54,832 nucleotides of DNA from Chitinophagaceae bacterium (GTDB lineage Bacteria; Bacteroidota; Bacteroidia; Chitinophagales; Chitinophagaceae). Within the stretch, counting starts at the first letter, position 1; each line of letters begins with the position of its first letter. Position numbers and translations under genes: made by a program. The DNA is taken from NCBI GenBank assembly GCA_025934485.1, contig JAICXX010000022.1, forward strand, positions 1 to 54,832. The letters are read 5' to 3'. Under the pieces are notes generated by a model. That model was not told the DNA's origin, did not search any database, and saw only the letters and a program-made list of their open reading frames with translations. Positions 1-7,575 of the stretch are shown here, piece by piece.

Positions 1-2
1 CG

Positions 3-75
3 TGGTGTGGGGCGGGATCGAACCGCCGACACAAGGATTTTCAGTCCTTTGCTCTACCGACTGAGCTACCGCACC
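3..75 (-). tRNA. tRNA-Phe (anticodon GAA)
   Basis: Read on the minus strand this folds as a cloverleaf: acceptor GGTGCGG with CCACACC, a D arm with GTAGCTC, an anticodon stem AAGGA/TCCTT enclosing the seven-base loop CTGAAAA (anticodon GAA, phenylalanine), and a T arm GGCGG/CCGCC with loop TTCGATC. The discriminator base is A and CCA is not encoded. The fifth acceptor pair is a C-A mismatch, which is unusual but tolerated in some tRNAs. Confidence 0.95.
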
Positions 76-145
76 ATTTATCTGCCAATCGAGAAACGCG
101 GCTTCGGGAATTAACCAGGTACAGCCGGAAATTTCGATCGGGTGG

Positions 146-177
146 CAAAAATAGGATTTCCAGCGGGAAATAAGAAA
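146..177 (-). promoter_or_regulatory. Putative promoter of tRNA-Phe
   Basis: On the minus strand, TATTTTTG (146-153) matches the Bacteroidota -7 element TAnnTTTG, and TTTC (174-177) lies 20 bases upstream, close to the -33 consensus TTTG. Transcription would start near 140, about 65 bases before the tRNA. The remaining sequence between the tRNA and recQ (76-260) shows no gene. Confidence 0.45.
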
Positions 178-260
178 TAAAACCTTGGAAATCCGCGAAA
201 AAACCTATCGTTTCGGGTCTATCCGGGCGGGACGCAGCACCGACAAAAACCGCGCGGGCC

Positions 261-2540
261 CTACATACCGTACTCGCTCAAAAACTTGATCCGCATGAGC
301 TTAAGCTGCTCCCAGGTAAAATTGCCCTCGGAAAGCTCCTGCTGGGCTACCTGCAGACTGCTGGTCTCACAGCTCTTGAAATAGTCGATGATCTCGTCCT
401 GCTCGTATTCATCCAGCATCTCGTCGACGGCATAGTCGAGGTTGAGCTTAGTCCCGCTGGCGGCAATGGTCTCCATGTCCTCGAGTAAGGCATCGAGCCG
501 CAGGTCTTTGTTTTTGGCTATAGTCTCGAGCGGGATCTTCTTATCGACCTGCTGGATGATATATACCTTGTTGACGCTCTTATTGACCACGCTCTTCATG
601 ATGAAGTCGTCGGGCTTCTCGATATTGTTCTCCTCGACATACCGGGCAATCAGTTCAATAAAGGGCTTCCCATACCGCAACGCCTTACCCTTGCTGACGC
701 CCTGGCATTTTTCCAGCTCCAGCGTCGTCGTGGGGTAGAGGGTGGCCATATCCTGCAACGAAGTCTCCAGGAAGATCACGAACGGCGGCAGCGCCTTCTT
801 TTTTGCTTCTTTTTGCCGCAAATCCTTTAGCAGGCCGAACAACTTTTCGTCGGTCGAAGCGGTACCGCCCGTCTCGGAGTTCTCCTCTTCGTCGTCGGCG
901 TTGGCCTCTTCGAAAAGATTGTTGAGGATGATCTTGAACGAACGCGGTTTCTTCAGAAAATCCTCGCCTTTCTTCGTGAGCTTCAACAGCCCATATTCCT
1001 CGATGTCTTTTTTCAGCAGGTCTTCCAGCAAAAGCTGCCGGATCAACGAATTCCAGAAATGTTCGGGGTCTTCTTTTCCGATGCCGAACTCGGCGATGCC
1101 TTCGTGACGGAACATCTGGATCTGCGGCGTCAGCTTGCCTATAAGAATGTTGATGACATAGGCCGTGGCAAATCGTTCATCCAGCGTCCTAACGGTTTTC
1201 AAAACCTTCACCGCATGGTCGCGGGCTTCGATCCTTTCTTTCGGGTGCAGACAGTTATCACAGACCCCACAATTTTGGGTGGTATACTCTTCGCCAAAAT
1301 AACTCATCAACACCTTGCGTCGACATACACCCGTCTCTGCATAACCAACCATCTCATTAATAAGCTGCGCGCCAACCTCGCGTTCGCTCAGCGGCTTGTC
1401 CTTCATCAGATGCTCCAGCTTGGCGACGTCCTTGTGGGAATAGTAGAGGATACAATTACCTTCCAGTCCATCGCGGCCGGCACGACCGGTCTCCTGGTAA
1501 TAGTTCTCGATGGACTTTGGAATATTGAAGTGGATGACGAACCGAATGTCGGGTTTGTCGATCCCCATACCAAAGGCGATGGTGGCGACGATGACCTGAA
1601 CGTCTTCATTTAAAAACAGATCCTGGCGTTCCGCGCGCAATTTCCCATCCAGCCCGGCATGATAAGCCACGGCCTTGATGCCATTGGCCACCAGCATATC
1701 CGCCAGCTCTTCCGTGGTCTTACGGTTGAGGGTATAGATGATGCCGCTCTTGCCTTTTTGCTGAACGATATACTTTACGATACTCTTGATGGTCTGATCC
1801 TTTTTGACCTTGGGTTGGATCTCGTAATAGAGATTGGGCCGGTTGAAGGACGAGATAAAGACATTCGGCTCGCGAAGACCCAGGTTTTTAACGATATCGC
1901 TTTTTACCTTCGGCGTTGCCGTGGCCGTCAATGCGATCACCGGTATGTCGGGGTTGATCTGGATCATCATCTCGCGTAACCGGCGATATTCCGGCCGGAA
2001 GTCATGACCCCATTCCGAGATACAGTGTGCTTCGTCGACCGCAAAAAAGGAGATCTTGAGATCGCTGAAGAACTCCATATTCTCCTGCTTGGTGAGCGTC
2101 TCGGGCGCGACATATAACATCTTGGTGTGCCCGTTCAGCAGGTCTTCGTGCACCTCGCGGATCTGCTTTTTGCTGAGCGTGGAGTTGAGGAAATGCGCGA
2201 CACTATCTTTGCTGCTGTAGCTGCGCACGAGGTCGACCTGGTTCTTCATCAGCGCGATCAAGGGACTGACGATGATGGCGACGCCCTCGCTGATGATGGC
2301 GGGCAGCTGATAGCAAAGACTCTTGCCACCGCCCGTAGGCATGATGACGAAAGTGTCTTTACCCGATAATAGACTTTGGATGATCTTCTCCTGATTGCCT
2401 TTGAAGGCGTCAAAACCAAAATGCTCCTGCAGATGAGCCAGCAGAGACATATTTTGTTTGGTTTGTGCTTTTATAGCGGTTTTGCTACTAGCGGCCTTGA
2501 TTTTTCTAGCGGTAGTTTTTTTTGTTTCGGTTGTTGCCAT
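261..2540 (-). CDS. recQ: ATP-dependent DNA helicase RecQ
   Basis: A 3'-5' DNA helicase for recombination and replication-fork repair. From a TTG six bases upstream the frame is 761 residues; I prefer the ATG at 2540 (759 aa), preceded by GAGGAAG. Counting from the TTG, residues 1-32 are a Lys/Thr/Ala-rich extension, Walker A (MPTGGGKS) is at 69-76 and the DEAH box at 171-174, followed by ISEWGHDFRPEY. The C-terminal helicase domain contains GRAGRDG. The zinc module has the Cys pattern C-R-R near GVCRRK and then CGVCDNC. A winged-helix RQC region, an HRDC domain (from about residue 570) and a final helix-turn-helix-like tail follow. This is the usual full-length Bacteroidota architecture. The basic N-terminal extension is the only uncommon part. 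No strong terminator is visible before the tRNA. Confidence 0.96.
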   Translation of the reverse strand: MATTETKKTTARKIKAASSKTAIKAQTKQNMSLLAHLQEHFGFDAFKGNQEKIIQSLLSGKDTFVIMPTGGGKSLCYQLPAIISEGVAIIVSPLIALMKNQVDLVRSYSSKDSVAHFLNSTLSKKQIREVHEDLLNGHTKMLYVAPETLTKQENMEFFSDLKISFFAVDEAHCISEWGHDFRPEYRRLREMMIQINPDIPVIALTATATPKVKSDIVKNLGLREPNVFISSFNRPNLYYEIQPKVKKDQTIKSIVKYIVQQKGKSGIIYTLNRKTTEELADMLVANGIKAVAYHAGLDGKLRAERQDLFLNEDVQVIVATIAFGMGIDKPDIRFVIHFNIPKSIENYYQETGRAGRDGLEGNCILYYSHKDVAKLEHLMKDKPLSEREVGAQLINEMVGYAETGVCRRKVLMSYFGEEYTTQNCGVCDNCLHPKERIEARDHAVKVLKTVRTLDERFATAYVINILIGKLTPQIQMFRHEGIAEFGIGKEDPEHFWNSLIRQLLLEDLLKKDIEEYGLLKLTKKGEDFLKKPRSFKIILNNLFEEANADDEEENSETGGTASTDEKLFGLLKDLRQKEAKKKALPPFVIFLETSLQDMATLYPTTTLELEKCQGVSKGKALRYGKPFIELIARYVEENNIEKPDDFIMKSVVNKSVNKVYIIQQVDKKIPLETIAKNKDLRLDALLEDMETIAASGTKLNLDYAVDEMLDEYEQDEIIDYFKSCETSSLQVAQQELSEGNFTWEQLKLMRIKFLSEYGM

Positions 2541-2610
2541 GCTCAAAAATTTTCTTCCTCACTTGTTATCTGATCTATGGGAGCCCTTGTGTTCCCTGGC
2601 AAGAGTGAAA

Positions 2611-2674
2611 CAGCCGGCAGAATCCCCCGGCTGAAGGCTGACATCAGATGTTAGACACGGGGACCCCCGGTCTA
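2611..2674. repeat. Cluster of three dyads in the recQ-kdsD intergenic region
   Basis: Three adjacent inverted repeats: CAGCCGG (2611-2617) with CCGGCTG (2627-2633); the 11-base palindrome ACATCAGATGT (2641-2651); and a compound hairpin at 2652-2674 (TAGAC with GTCTA around CGGGG/CCCCG). None has a T-tract. They lie 70-135 bases upstream of recQ. They could be operators or structured leader RNA. The rest of 2541-2948 shows no convincing gene. Confidence 0.4.
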
Positions 2675-2909
2675 CATTTAAGGGTTGGCGAAGTTACACA
2701 AAAAGAGGGGAAGACGGTAGGGGTCAATTGTTAAAGTTCCGAGTCGTTTTAATAACATTTGAAAACTTGTAATGTGTAAGGCTAAAATAAGGGGCGGATA
2801 AACGACTATAAATCAACACCCTGTAGGACAGCACCCAACATTGTTCTATAAAACCCTTAAGGGCTCGCCTGAAAGAGACGCAAAGGGTGTGAGTTTGTTC
2901 GAATTGACG

Positions 2910-2917
2910 TAGGTTTG
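2910..2917 (+). promoter_or_regulatory. Putative -7 promoter element of kdsD
   Basis: TAGGTTTG fits TAnnTTTG exactly and would place the transcript start about 26 bases before the kdsD ATG. No TTTG lies at the expected -33 spacing. Confidence 0.35.
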
Positions 2918-2948
2918 CGAACTTAAAACCGCGAAAGGGAATCGGCAC

Positions 2949-3917
2949 ATGAATAAGGGCACCAATATCATCGGAATAGCAAAGGATATCGTCCGTAAAG
3001 AGGCGGCTTCCGTGGCAGCCCTGGAACATATGCTCGATGGCGCTTTCGAGAAGGCGGTCGAGCTAATCTTCGCCTGCAAGGGCCGGGTCGTCGTTAGCGG
3101 CATCGGCAAAAGCGCCATCATAGCCCAAAAGATCGTAGCCACCTTTAACTCTACCGGCACCCCCGCAGTCTTCCTCCATGCCGCCGACGCGATCCACGGC
3201 GACCTGGGCATGGTCCAGGAACAAGACGTGGTATTGCTTCTGAGCAAAAGCGGTGAAAGCCCGGAGATCAAAGTTTTGCTTTCTTTAATTCGTGGTTTTG
3301 GCAATCCGCTGATAAGTGTGGTCGGAAATTTGCAGTCGGTACTCGCTACGCAATCGGATATCGTGCTGAATACGACCATCGACCAGGAGGCTTGTATGAA
3401 CAATCTGGCGCCCACCAGCAGTACGACGGTGCAGATGGTCATGGGCGACGCCCTGGCGATCACGCTCATGGAAATGCGTGGTTTCGACAGCGCAGACTTT
3501 GCCCGTTTTCATCCGGGTGGAACCCTGGGGAAAAAATTGTACCTGCGCGTACAAGATGTGTACGTGCATAACGAATGTCCCAAAGTCGCCCCCGACACCG
3601 CGTTGAAAGAAGTGATCATCGAGATCACCTCGAAACGCCTCGGGGCCGCCGCCGTCACCGACGGCGATGGCCTGCTGCTTGGCATCATTACGGATGGCGA
3701 TCTTCGTAGACTGTTGGAACGGGAGGGCATAAAAGCAGGCCTCAAAGCCAGCGATATCATGACCTCCAACCCTAAAACTGTTGAAGCGGATGCCCTTGCC
3801 ATAGAAGCCCTGGACCTGATGCGCGTCCACGACATCACCCGGCTGGTCGTCACCAGCGGTCGCCGGTATCTTGGATTTATAGACCTTAACAACCTCATCC
3901 GGGAAGGAATAATATAA
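2949..3917 (+). CDS. kdsD: Arabinose-5-phosphate isomerase (KdsD/KpsF family)
   Basis: Interconverts ribulose 5-phosphate and arabinose 5-phosphate, the first step toward Kdo of lipopolysaccharide; cytoplasmic. The 322-residue protein has the family layout: an N-terminal SIS sugar-isomerase domain (about 35-175, with VVSGIGKSAIIAQKI and the phosphate-binding LLSKSGESPEI) followed by two CBS domains (about 205-260 and 270-322). The conserved FHPGGTLGKKL stretch that links SIS to CBS is present. The ATG at 2949 is preceded by GAAAGGGA. It overlaps nothing and ends four bases before the mannose-1-phosphate guanylyltransferase start, so the two are almost surely co-transcribed as an envelope-sugar operon. 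Confidence 0.95.
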   Translation: MNKGTNIIGIAKDIVRKEAASVAALEHMLDGAFEKAVELIFACKGRVVVSGIGKSAIIAQKIVATFNSTGTPAVFLHAADAIHGDLGMVQEQDVVLLLSKSGESPEIKVLLSLIRGFGNPLISVVGNLQSVLATQSDIVLNTTIDQEACMNNLAPTSSTTVQMVMGDALAITLMEMRGFDSADFARFHPGGTLGKKLYLRVQDVYVHNECPKVAPDTALKEVIIEITSKRLGAAAVTDGDGLLLGIITDGDLRRLLEREGIKAGLKASDIMTSNPKTVEADALAIEALDLMRVHDITRLVVTSGRRYLGFIDLNNLIREGII

Positions 3918-3921
3918 TAGT

Positions 3922-5004
3922 ATGAACAAACATCATTACGTCGTGATCATGGCCGGAGGTATCGGCAGCCGTTTCTGGCCGATGAGCCGTCAGGATTTTC
4001 CCAAACAGTTTCTGGACATTCTGAACACCGGCAAGACGCTTATCCAATGGACATTCGAGCGGTTCTCCACCTTCATACCGGCAGAGAACATCTATGTGGT
4101 GACCTCGCAGGAATACTCCGAGATCGTTCACGAACAGCTGCCTTTGCTCCGTAAAGAGAACATCCTGGGCGAGCCGTCGAGAAAGAACACCGCCCCCTGC
4201 ATCGCATACATCTCCTTTAAACTACAACAGCTCGACCCCAAGGCGTCCCTGATCGTCGCTCCCAGCGACCATCTCATCCTTGACCCTACGGCGTTCGTGA
4301 AAGTTTGTCTCGAGGCACTTAGCTTCGTGGGTAAACACAATGCCTTCATCACCCTGGGCATCAAGCCGACGTATCCCAATACGGGCTATGGCTATATCCA
4401 GTACGAACAGCATTCGGTGTCCGACAATGTCTATAAGGTCAAGACCTTTACCGAAAAACCCAACCTGGAGCTGGCCAAGACCTTCCTCGCAAGCGGCGAC
4501 TTCCTGTGGAATGCAGGTATCTTCGTCTGGCAGGTGAAGAACATCATCCAGGCCTTCGAGAAATACCTGCCCGAGATGTACGATGTCTTCGCCGCAGAGA
4601 AAGAAAAGTTCAATACCACGGAAGAGAAGGAAGCGCTGCACGGCATCTATCCGCTGTGTACGAACATCTCCATCGACTTCGGTATCATGGAAAAGGCGGA
4701 CAACGTCTATCTTATCCCTTCCTCTTTCGGGTGGAGCGATCTGGGCACCTGGAACAGCGCCTACGAAAACCTGGAGAAAGACTATCTGGAAAATGCCGTC
4801 GCCGGCGACAACGTGATCGTGATCGACGCCAGCCGTTGCATGGTCCATGCCCCCAACGACAAACTGGTGGTCTTACAGGGGCTAGACAAATTCATCGTGG
4901 TGGACACCTCGGACGTTCTCCTGATCTGCCATCGGGATAAAGAACAGGAGATCAAAGAATATGTCGCCGAAGTGAAACGGAATAAAGGAGATCAGTATCT
5001 TTAG
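3922..5004 (+). CDS. Mannose-1-phosphate guanylyltransferase
   Basis: Makes GDP-mannose from mannose 1-phosphate and GTP for surface polysaccharide or fucose synthesis. The N-terminus carries the nucleotidyltransferase signature AGGIGSRFWPMSR followed by PKQFL, and downstream VAPSDHLI, FTEKPNLE and NAGIFVW are typical of the ManC/RfbM group. At 360 residues it lacks the C-terminal cupin isomerase domain of bifunctional ManC, so it should be monofunctional. The ATG begins four bases after the kdsD stop, which indicates translational coupling. The enzyme class is clear; the exact symbol (manC, rfbM or mpg) is not decidable here. Confidence 0.93.
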   Translation: MNKHHYVVIMAGGIGSRFWPMSRQDFPKQFLDILNTGKTLIQWTFERFSTFIPAENIYVVTSQEYSEIVHEQLPLLRKENILGEPSRKNTAPCIAYISFKLQQLDPKASLIVAPSDHLILDPTAFVKVCLEALSFVGKHNAFITLGIKPTYPNTGYGYIQYEQHSVSDNVYKVKTFTEKPNLELAKTFLASGDFLWNAGIFVWQVKNIIQAFEKYLPEMYDVFAAEKEKFNTTEEKEALHGIYPLCTNISIDFGIMEKADNVYLIPSSFGWSDLGTWNSAYENLEKDYLENAVAGDNVIVIDASRCMVHAPNDKLVVLQGLDKFIVVDTSDVLLICHRDKEQEIKEYVAEVKRNKGDQYL

Positions 5005-5032
5005 GGAAGGCGCATAACCGCCGAACGTTGCC

Positions 5033-5752
5033 ATGTCTCCCTATCCATTGCATACCATCCTCTTCCTGGATATAGAAACCGTGTCGCAGTATTCCGACTT
5101 CAACGAAGTGCCGGAACCGTGGCAGGAACTGTGGCGTCATAAGGCCGAAGGGCTTAACCGCGATAAAGCGCCGGTGACCCCGGAAGAGCTCTATGGCAGG
5201 GCAGCTATCTACGCAGAATTCGGCAAGGTGATCTGCATCAGCTGCGGCGTGCTCTCCGGCCCGCCCACCGACCGCAAGCTCTCCCTCAAATCCTTCGCCG
5301 GCGACGATGAGAAAGAATTGCTGCTGCAGTTTTACGAGCTGCTGCACAAGTGGGGATCGGAAGGCCAGAAATATCTCTGCGCCCACAATGGCAAAGATTT
5401 CGATTTTCCCTATCTCTGCAGACGCATGATCATCCACGGCATGAAGATCCCCTCCGTTCTCAACCTTTCGGGTAAGAAACCCTGGGAAGTCCCGCATATC
5501 GATACGATGGAGCTGTGGAAGTTTGGCGAATACAAGAACTTCATCTCGCTGAACCTGCTGGCCCATACGCTTGGGGTGCCGACACCCAAAGACGATATCG
5601 ACGGCAGCCAGGTAGGCGAGATCTACTGGAACCAAAAAGACCTGCCCCGCATCGTCACCTATTGCCAAAAAGACGTCATTACAGTCGCCCAGGTCTATCT
5701 CCGTATTCATGGCGAGACCCTTGTACGGCCGGAAAACGTTAGCATCAAATAG
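5033..5752 (+). CDS. Predicted 3'-5' exonuclease, PolB-exonuclease-like
   Basis: A 239-residue RNase H-fold exonuclease of the family described as related to the proofreading domain of DNA polymerase B. Exo I is LFLDIET (Asp13, Glu15), Exo II is CAHNGKDFDFPYL, and Exo III is YCQKDVITVAQVY; the acidic residues expected to bind two metals are all present. There is no polymerase or helicase domain. It follows the guanylyltransferase by 28 bases and precedes an aminotransferase by six, so it sits in a multi-gene transcript of unrelated functions. The substrate (DNA or RNA) is unknown for this family. Confidence 0.88.
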   Translation: MSPYPLHTILFLDIETVSQYSDFNEVPEPWQELWRHKAEGLNRDKAPVTPEELYGRAAIYAEFGKVICISCGVLSGPPTDRKLSLKSFAGDDEKELLLQFYELLHKWGSEGQKYLCAHNGKDFDFPYLCRRMIIHGMKIPSVLNLSGKKPWEVPHIDTMELWKFGEYKNFISLNLLAHTLGVPTPKDDIDGSQVGEIYWNQKDLPRIVTYCQKDVITVAQVYLRIHGETLVRPENVSIK

Positions 5753-5758
5753 CAATCT

Positions 5759-6910
5759 ATGCCCACTCCCGGTATTGTTAGTAAATTGCCCGACGTCGGA
5801 ACCACCATCTTCACCGTTATGAGCTCGCTGGCCGCGGAGCTGGGCGCCGTGAATCTCGGTCAGGGCTTCCCCGACTTCCCCATGAGCGAAAAGCTCACGG
5901 GACTCGTCAGCCAGGCCATGCGCGATGGCTATAACCAGTACGCGCACATGAATGGCTACAAACCACTCCTCGAAACACTCGCCGAAAAGATCGAGAGTCT
6001 CTACGAGACAAGGATAAACCCCGATACCCAGATCACCATTACCCCCGGCGGGACCTACGCGATCTATACCGCCCTGACCACCGTCCTGCGGCCCGGCGAT
6101 GAGGTCATCGTATTCGAGCCTGCCTACGACAGCTATATTCCCAATATCGGGATCAACGGAGCCATACCCGTCCGGATCGATCTGCAGTTCCCCGATTACC
6201 GGGTCGATTGGGAGCTCGTACGCCGGAAGATCACGCCGAAGACCCGGATGATCCTCCTGAACACTCCCCACAACCCCACCGGCGCCATCCTCAGGCCGGA
6301 GGACATGAGGCAGCTGCAGGAGATCGTGAAAGACACCCGCATCCTCATCCACTCGGACGAAGTCTATGAACACCTGATCTTCGACGAAATTCCCCATAGC
6401 TCGATCCTGCGTTATCCCGATCTGCTGGAAAGAAGCTTCGTCTCATTTTCTTTTGGAAAGGTCTACCATTGCACCGGCTGGAAACTGGGCTATAGCGTTT
6501 CATCACCCGAGTTCACAAAGGAATTTCGCAAAGTCCACCAGTTCAACTGCTTCAGCTGCCACACGCCGAGCCAGGTGGCCCTTGCTACCTATTTGAAGGA
6601 CAAAGAAACGTATCTGTCGCTCGGCGCCTTTCTGCAGAAAAAACGCGACTTTTTCGCCCGGCTGATGGCGGGAACCAAATTCACCCCCCTACCCTCTTAT
6701 GGCAGCTATTTCCAGCTCTATCGCTATGACCGGATCAGCGACGAGCCGGATAAGGATTTCGCGATCCGCATCACCAAAGAGTATGGCGTGGCTGCGATCC
6801 CCGTAAGCGCGTTCTATCAGGAAGAAAAAGACGATCACGTCATCCGCTTTTGTTTCGCAAAAAAGGAAGAGACACTTGAAAATGCGGCGGAACGCTTAAT
6901 GAAAATATAA
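5759..6910 (+). CDS. PLP-dependent aminotransferase (methionine aminotransferase-like)
   Basis: A fold-type I class I/II aminotransferase of 383 residues, closest by pattern to YbdL-type methionine and kynurenine aminotransferases. Visible features are NLGQGFPDFP near residue 32, NTPHNPTG (Asn172), HSDEVYEHL (Asp200) and the Schiff-base Lys234 in SFGKVYHCTGWKLGY, with a substrate-carboxylate Arg near the C-terminus (VIRFCFAKKEET). The probable role is transamination of 2-oxo-4-methylthiobutanoate in methionine salvage or of aromatic amino acids. The gene follows the exonuclease by six bases. The family is certain and the substrate is inferred. Confidence 0.9.
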   Translation: MPTPGIVSKLPDVGTTIFTVMSSLAAELGAVNLGQGFPDFPMSEKLTGLVSQAMRDGYNQYAHMNGYKPLLETLAEKIESLYETRINPDTQITITPGGTYAIYTALTTVLRPGDEVIVFEPAYDSYIPNIGINGAIPVRIDLQFPDYRVDWELVRRKITPKTRMILLNTPHNPTGAILRPEDMRQLQEIVKDTRILIHSDEVYEHLIFDEIPHSSILRYPDLLERSFVSFSFGKVYHCTGWKLGYSVSSPEFTKEFRKVHQFNCFSCHTPSQVALATYLKDKETYLSLGAFLQKKRDFFARLMAGTKFTPLPSYGSYFQLYRYDRISDEPDKDFAIRITKEYGVAAIPVSAFYQEEKDDHVIRFCFAKKEETLENAAERLMKI

Positions 6911-6966
6911 ACATGACACGAGGCATAGCCGACTGCATGATTCCTTTGGAAAAACATTAACTCATC

Positions 6967-7575
6967 ATGAAAATAGACACCCTTGTCTTCGACCTCGGCG
7001 GCGTCCTCATCGATTGGAACCCCGAGTATCTCTATAACAAGATCTTCCCCAACGACGAAGAACGTCGCTGGTTCCTTTCCACCGTGTGCACAGCGGACTG
7101 GAACGAACAACAGGATGAAGGCCGCAGCCTGCGGGAAGGAACCGAACTCCTCGTCAGGAAATTCCCTGAACACGAAGCCTCTATCCGCGCCTATTACGGT
7201 CGTTGGCAGGAGATGCTGGGCGGCCCGATCCATGAGACCGTCGAGATCTTCCGTCAGCTGAAATACCACACGAATCTTAAGCTGTACGCCCTGACGAACT
7301 GGAGCGCCGAGACCTTCCCCGTGGCCCTGGAGCTATATGACTTCCTGCATTGGTTTGACGGGCGGCTGGTCTCGGGCGAAGAAAAGATCCGCAAACCCTT
7401 TCTGGAGATCTATGAGCTGCTCATCAAGCGGTTCGATATCGACCCGAAACATGCGATCTATGTCGACGACAATATCCGCAATGTCCTTCCGGCGCGTGCC
7501 CTGGGATTCGTCGTCATCCATTTCCGGACGCCGGAGCTGTTCAAGGAGGAATTAAAAGGATTGGGAGTGATTTAA
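6967..7575 (+). CDS. HAD-superfamily hydrolase (YihX-like)
   Basis: A 202-residue HAD subfamily IA phosphatase. Motif I is FDLGGVLIDWNP, in which the second acidic position of DxD is Gly, as is common in the YihX / epoxide-hydrolase N-terminal-domain group. Motif II is LTNWS, the Lys motif is EEKIRKPFLEIY, and motif IV is YVDDNIRNV. The cap is short and helical. YihX homologues dephosphorylate small sugar phosphates; the substrate here is not visible. The gene ends four bases inside the convergent feoB 3' end (7572-7575 shared), leaving no room for an intergenic terminator. Confidence 0.88.
   Translation: MKIDTLVFDLGGVLIDWNPEYLYNKIFPNDEERRWFLSTVCTADWNEQQDEGRSLREGTELLVRKFPEHEASIRAYYGRWQEMLGGPIHETVEIFRQLKYHTNLKLYALTNWSAETFPVALELYDFLHWFDGRLVSGEEKIRKPFLEIYELLIKRFDIDPKHAIYVDDNIRNVLPARALGFVVIHFRTPELFKEELKGLGVI

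Noticed and set aside
2541-2546. TTG start for recQ six bases upstream
   Set aside because: The ATG at 2540 is a better start and has a purine-rich stretch at a usable distance.
4952-6397. Long minus-strand open frame of 481 codons
   Set aside because: It is the antisense shadow of the exonuclease and aminotransferase genes, which have clear motifs; its product is compositionally abnormal (Asp/Val/Gly/His-rich).
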